Positions 8,652 through 11,282 of a stretch of DNA of 11,282 nt are shown here, in pieces. The stretch comes from Entamoeba invadens IP1 (Eukaryota > Evosea > Mastigamoebida > Endamoebidae). The notes beneath the pieces are model-generated. The model did no database searches, was not told the DNA's origin, and saw nothing but the letters and a program-made list of their open reading frames with translations. The DNA lies in the NCBI RefSeq assembly GCF_000330505.1, contig NW_004443520.1, forward strand, positions 86,569 to 97,850, written 5' to 3'. A program made the translations under genes and the position numbers. The stretch's first letter is position 1, and every line of letters begins with the position of its first letter.

Positions 8652-9232
8652 TTGAATAATTCAGTGTTCGTTTTAATTTACAACAAGTTACTGTTCTCAT
8701 TATAAATGTTAATAATACAGGGTGTTGTTTTTTTATTAATAATACAATTTTCAAATGAATTTAAACCCTTTTATATATAAAAATAATATTATTACATATT
8801 TAAACAGTGTAAAATCACTTTCAATAACAAAAGAGAAAAAACAATATTCACAATTACAATTTAAACTGAAATATATTTTTTTGTAATTTAAATTCGTTTG
8901 TTAATCTAGTGTGTAGTAGATTAAATTAAAACTGTTTTTTTTAAAAAAATATTTAAGAATTTTAATTTTTAATGAATATAACTATAAATTGTTTGTTTTT
9001 TCTATTCAAGTTAATTATTTGAGTGTAATTACATTATGAAAAATTGATCATTTTTTCAATAAAAATGCATTTAAATCCAAAAAATATACTTATATGACAT
9101 TAAATAATTTTAAATAATGAAAAACTACAAGCATATTCCTTCAAAAACAAGTTAAAATGAAAGACAAAAATATCAAAAAAACAATACAATACACACATAT
9201 AAAAATGAATTTAATGAACTTCCTAATAATAA
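8652..9232. other. AT-rich intergenic region upstream of the BAR-like gene
   Basis: No gene is supported here. One perfect inverted repeat stands out: TTAATCTA at 8901-8908 and TAGATTAA at 8917-8924, with an 8-base spacer GTGTGTAG. Runs of A and T are frequent. The last 35 bases carry the promoter elements of the next gene. Confidence 0.55.
9198..9220 (+). promoter_or_regulatory. Likely core promoter: TATA box plus GAAC element
   Basis: TATAAAAA at 9198-9205 is followed by AATGAACT at 9213-9220, a close match to the Entamoeba GAAC element as I recall it. Transcription would start just downstream, within about 12 bases of the ATG at 9233. Two other ATGs at 9205 and 9214 open a short frame that ends at TGA 9253-9255, but they lie inside the promoter elements and are probably not in the transcript. 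Confidence 0.5.
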
Positions 9233-10738
9233 ATGAAAGGAACCAAACCAACTGACATTAAGACTTCCGAAGAAATGGCCGAAGTTGAAAAGTGCACTAC
9301 TGAAACGTTTTTCATCTTGCACAAAATGGTTCCAAATTATAAAACTCTGAACAGTGCATTAGAACAATATTACAAATCCCAATCCGCCATGATAAAATCA
9401 ACAGACATATTGACATCTGCACTTGAGAATATGTCTGATTTAGTCACACCAAGTGGTGAAACAATTCACCAAGACCTTTCCATTGGTGTGAAGAACATTT
9501 GTGAAGTCTTTAAGTTGTGGAAGACCAATTTAAAAGAGATCAACGACGTCTTCAAAGAGTCGATGTCGATCATCAAATGTGACATGAGTGGGTTTTCCAA
9601 AGAAGTTGACACTTGTGAGAAAGAAGCTAAGACAACAAAGTCCGACCGTTTAAAAGAGTGTTTAAAAACAGAGAAGAAGCTCGAGGACTTTTCCAAGCAC
9701 CCTAAATTAGTCGCAGACGATCCAAAAGGCTTTGCTGAGTCTGTTAAAAACGTTTCGATCACCAAGTCAGAACTTCAAAAGGTGCAGATGGCAAGTCTAA
9801 AGAAATCCATCACAATACTAAGAGAGACATACGGACAACTCTTTGATTGCTTTAAAAAGGTCTTTACTAAGAAGGATGAGTGCGACGACAAGTCTAAAGA
9901 GATTATCAGTGAACAAATGGACTCAATGAGGAAGCTTATTAGTACCTCAAAAATCATGCCCAAGAAATACAGAAATTTGATTTCTATGAAGAAGCAAATT
10001 TTAATTAATACGACGTGGTTGTCCCCAAAACTCAAATCAATTTTAAAGGCTGCAAAGGTCAAACCAAGATTTTTGGCAGAACCAGAAGTCCTCGAGGCTC
10101 TTTTGGTGACGGTCAGAGAAGCAGCAGCACAAGGAAAAATATCAAAGGAGTCTCTCGAGTCACTTGAAGCTTCTATGGCTAACAAAGAAGACAAAGCTAT
10201 TACTGCAGTCAGTGCAAATAAATTGACAAAAAGTACTTTAAAGAGAAGACAATCGATGAGATATTTAAAGGAGGGACTTGACAAAGATATGTTACAAAAA
10301 GAAATTGAAAGAAGAAAATCGATTACAGAGAAAGATAAACCTACTGGAACTCCACAAGTCATTGAAACAGTAAAAGAAGAGACTAAACCAATAAATTCAG
10401 ATGAAGAAAAGACGCAACTTAAAGTTAAAAATGTTGATAAGAAGACTGAAAAATTGGAAGATAATACAGAAGAAAAACCAATAGAGAAAATCGTTGAGGA
10501 TGTTGCAGATAAAGTAAAAGCAAAAGTTGATGAAGTAAAAATAGAAAAACAAAATGAAGTAATAAATGAAGTAAAACCAAAAACTGTTGTTGTTCAAAAC
10601 GAAGTCAAAAATGAAACAAATAATGAAGTACGAAATGAAATAAAAAATGAAGCGAAAATCGAAGAACCAAAAGTTGAAGAAAAAGTCAACGAAAGTGCTA
10701 CCGTTAAAACAGAACATGTACATATTGAAAAGAAATAA
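9233..10738 (+). CDS. BAR/I-BAR (IMD)-like protein with charged linker; N-terminal half of a putative Arp2/3 activator
   Basis: The frame codes for 501 residues up to TAA at 10736-10738. An in-frame stop just before the ATG fixes the start. Residues about 15-235 are almost wholly helical, with basic and acidic faces and a spacing of Phe, Tyr-Tyr, Ala-Leu and Met that resembles the IRSp53/MIM (IMD) or BAR fold. Such domains dimerise and bind curved membrane. Residues about 245-300 are Lys-rich, and about 285-330 are again helical (EALL...REAAAQGK). Two basophilic phosphosite motifs follow: RRQS (Ser341) and RRKS (Ser363). Residues about 370-501 are a Glu/Lys/Val-rich, low-complexity linker with NE[VTIA][KR] repeats. 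The same frame continues past the TAA into polyproline and a VCA module, so this is probably one gene with an unusual stop. The membrane-domain call is by pattern only and could instead be a plain coiled coil. Confidence 0.78.
   Translation: MKGTKPTDIKTSEEMAEVEKCTTETFFILHKMVPNYKTLNSALEQYYKSQSAMIKSTDILTSALENMSDLVTPSGETIHQDLSIGVKNICEVFKLWKTNLKEINDVFKESMSIIKCDMSGFSKEVDTCEKEAKTTKSDRLKECLKTEKKLEDFSKHPKLVADDPKGFAESVKNVSITKSELQKVQMASLKKSITILRETYGQLFDCFKKVFTKKDECDDKSKEIISEQMDSMRKLISTSKIMPKKYRNLISMKKQILINTTWLSPKLKSILKAAKVKPRFLAEPEVLEALLVTVREAAAQGKISKESLESLEASMANKEDKAITAVSANKLTKSTLKRRQSMRYLKEGLDKDMLQKEIERRKSITEKDKPTGTPQVIETVKEETKPINSDEEKTQLKVKNVDKKTEKLEDNTEEKPIEKIVEDVADKVKAKVDEVKIEKQNEVINEVKPKTVVVQNEVKNETNNEVRNEIKNEAKIEEPKVEEKVNESATVKTEHVHIEKK
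10553..10654 (+). repeat. Coding low-complexity repeat (Asn-Glu-Val-Lys type)
   Basis: Units of AATGAAGTA-like sequence recur in frame at 10553, 10565, 10598, 10610, 10622, 10634 and 10646. They encode Asn-Glu followed by Val, Thr, Ile or Ala and often Lys or Arg. The array is a flexible charged linker and a likely site of replication slippage. It ends about 80 bases before the in-frame TAA. Confidence 0.7.
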
Positions 10739-11101
10739 GAAAACGTTTTACCACCACTTGAATTGTTACCACCACCCGGGTTATTACCTCCACCTATTTG
10801 TCCACAACAACAAATCGAAAAAACAACAAAACCGATAAGTAATAAAAAGGCAGTGGTTTTAAATGTAAAAATAGAAGAAGTTAAACCAAAAAAAGATAAT
10901 AACAACAGCGAAAACATTTTGGATCAAATTAAAAAAGGATTCAAACTTAAAAAAGTCGACCAGACTGTACAAAAACAACCAAAAGAAGAAGATAAAAACG
11001 ACGTCGTGCAGATGCTTGTGAAAGCTATGAACATGAGAAGAGTTGATATTCAAAACGACTCGTCTGAAGATGGAGAAGAAGAGTCTGATTGGAGTGCTTA
11101 G
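10739..11101 (+). CDS. Polyproline-WH2-central-acidic (VCA) module, in frame with the upstream BAR-like gene
   Basis: This stretch has 120 codons with no ATG near its beginning and is in the same frame as the 9233 gene, directly after its TAA. Numbered from the 9233 ATG, residues 507-524 are proline-rich (three Pro clusters, a profilin- or SH3-binding type). Residues 559-576 are a WH2 actin-binding motif: Leu563, Ile566, Gly569 and Leu572 followed by LysLysVal. Residues 590-607 form an amphipathic central segment ending in ArgArg, and 609-622 are acidic with the near-terminal Asp-Trp (Trp620) that contacts Arp2/3. This is the WASP/SCAR VCA arrangement, which delivers an actin monomer and activates Arp2/3. 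It ends in TAG followed by TAA. Its intact order argues for ongoing selection. It may be expressed by stop readthrough, by a splice I cannot see, or from an internal Met; otherwise the TAA is a sequencing error or a recent null mutation. Confidence 0.72.
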   Translation, partial: ENVLPPLELLPPPGLLPPPICPQQQIEKTTKPISNKKAVVLNVKIEEVKPKKDNNNSENILDQIKKGFKLKKVDQTVQKQPKEEDKNDVVQMLVKAMNMRRVDIQNDSSEDGEEESDWSA

Positions 11102-11156
11102 TAAATTATTCAAATTATTTTATTTTTATTACCAAACCATAGGAGTATTACAGTTG

Positions 11157-11184
11157 ACCAAATAATAGTCAGAGACCAAATAAT
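11157..11184. repeat. Tandem pair of ACCAAATAAT
   Basis: Exact copies lie at 11157-11166 and 11175-11184, 18 bases apart start to start. The pair and its spacing resemble the pair at 82-108. It lies between the VCA module and a possible minus-strand gene, so it may belong to a 3' region. Its function is unknown. Confidence 0.5.
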
Positions 11185-11219
11185 TGTAAGAAGTAAAATA
11201 AATGGTTTCAAAATATTAA

Positions 11220-11282
11220 TCAAGAACTATTTTTAAAAATAGAAATGGGTTTCTTAACATTATTTGGTGTACCTTTTTTCAC
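11220..11282 (-). CDS. Possible C-terminal end of a gene cut by the window edge
   Basis: On the minus strand an open frame enters from the right edge and runs 20 codons to TGA (TCA at 11220-11222 on the plus strand). The tail is Lys/Pro/Ser-rich (GTPNNVKKPISIFKNSS), plausible for a protein C-terminus. It would be convergent with the BAR/VCA gene, 118 bases away, a usual spacing here. The stretch is too short to identify and could be chance. Confidence 0.25.
   Translation of the reverse strand: MKKGTPNNVKKPISIFKNSS

Noticed and set aside
9775..10362. Minus-strand open frame of 195 codons opposite the BAR-like gene
   Set aside because: It is the shadow of a Lys/Glu-rich coding strand (read as Phe/Leu/Ser-rich antisense) and has no promoter-like features of its own.
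10695..10739. A 45-base intron removing the in-frame TAA
   Set aside because: The phase would work, but the donor GTGCTA and acceptor AAG do not match the Entamoeba GTTTGT...TAG pattern and the length is at the short extreme.
1..11282. CRISPR array, tRNA/rRNA genes, bacterial operon signals
   Set aside because: No regular spaced repeats, no cloverleaf or rRNA-like segment and no Shine-Dalgarno pattern were seen; the gene structure is eukaryotic.

Overview
The window looks like nuclear DNA of an Entamoeba species. Non-coding DNA is very AT-rich, the genes are intronless and closely spaced, and the largest gene encodes a Cys-rich transmembrane kinase of the type that is greatly expanded in this genus. 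One promoter matches the three-part Entamoeba core promoter: a TATTTAAA-type TATA box, a GAAC element and an ATTCA initiator next to the ATG. The species cannot be fixed from sequence alone. E. invadens is possible, but that is a guess.

Layout. Bases 1-97 may hold the end of a gene that lies mostly outside the window. Bases 98-1400 are AT-rich and show no convincing gene. Bases 1401-6797 (+) encode a 1798-residue receptor kinase: signal peptide, 14 tandem Cys/Gly/Tyr/Ser repeats, furin/EGF-like Cys modules, one membrane span, a cytoplasmic beta-rich domain and a TKL-like kinase with all catalytic residues. Bases 7288-7719 (-) and 8253-8651 (+) are two divergently transcribed small secreted proteins. 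The second resembles the LEA_2/TMEM106 beta-sandwich group, and the two may be distant relatives.

Bases 9233-11101 (+) are the most interesting part. One reading frame encodes a helical BAR/I-BAR (IMD)-like domain, a basic and then Glu/Lys-rich linker, a polyproline stretch, and a C-terminal WH2-central-acidic (VCA) module ending in Asp-Trp-Ser-Ala. The VCA module is the Arp2/3-activating part of WASP/SCAR-family proteins. One in-frame TAA at 10736-10738 separates the membrane-binding half from the actin-nucleating half. The last bases may hold the 3' end of a further gene on the minus strand.

The genes do not form a pathway. The kinase is a candidate surface sensor. The I-BAR/VCA locus would link membrane curvature to branched actin, which fits amoeboid motility and phagocytosis. 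The small proteins probably act in the secretory pathway or outside the cell.
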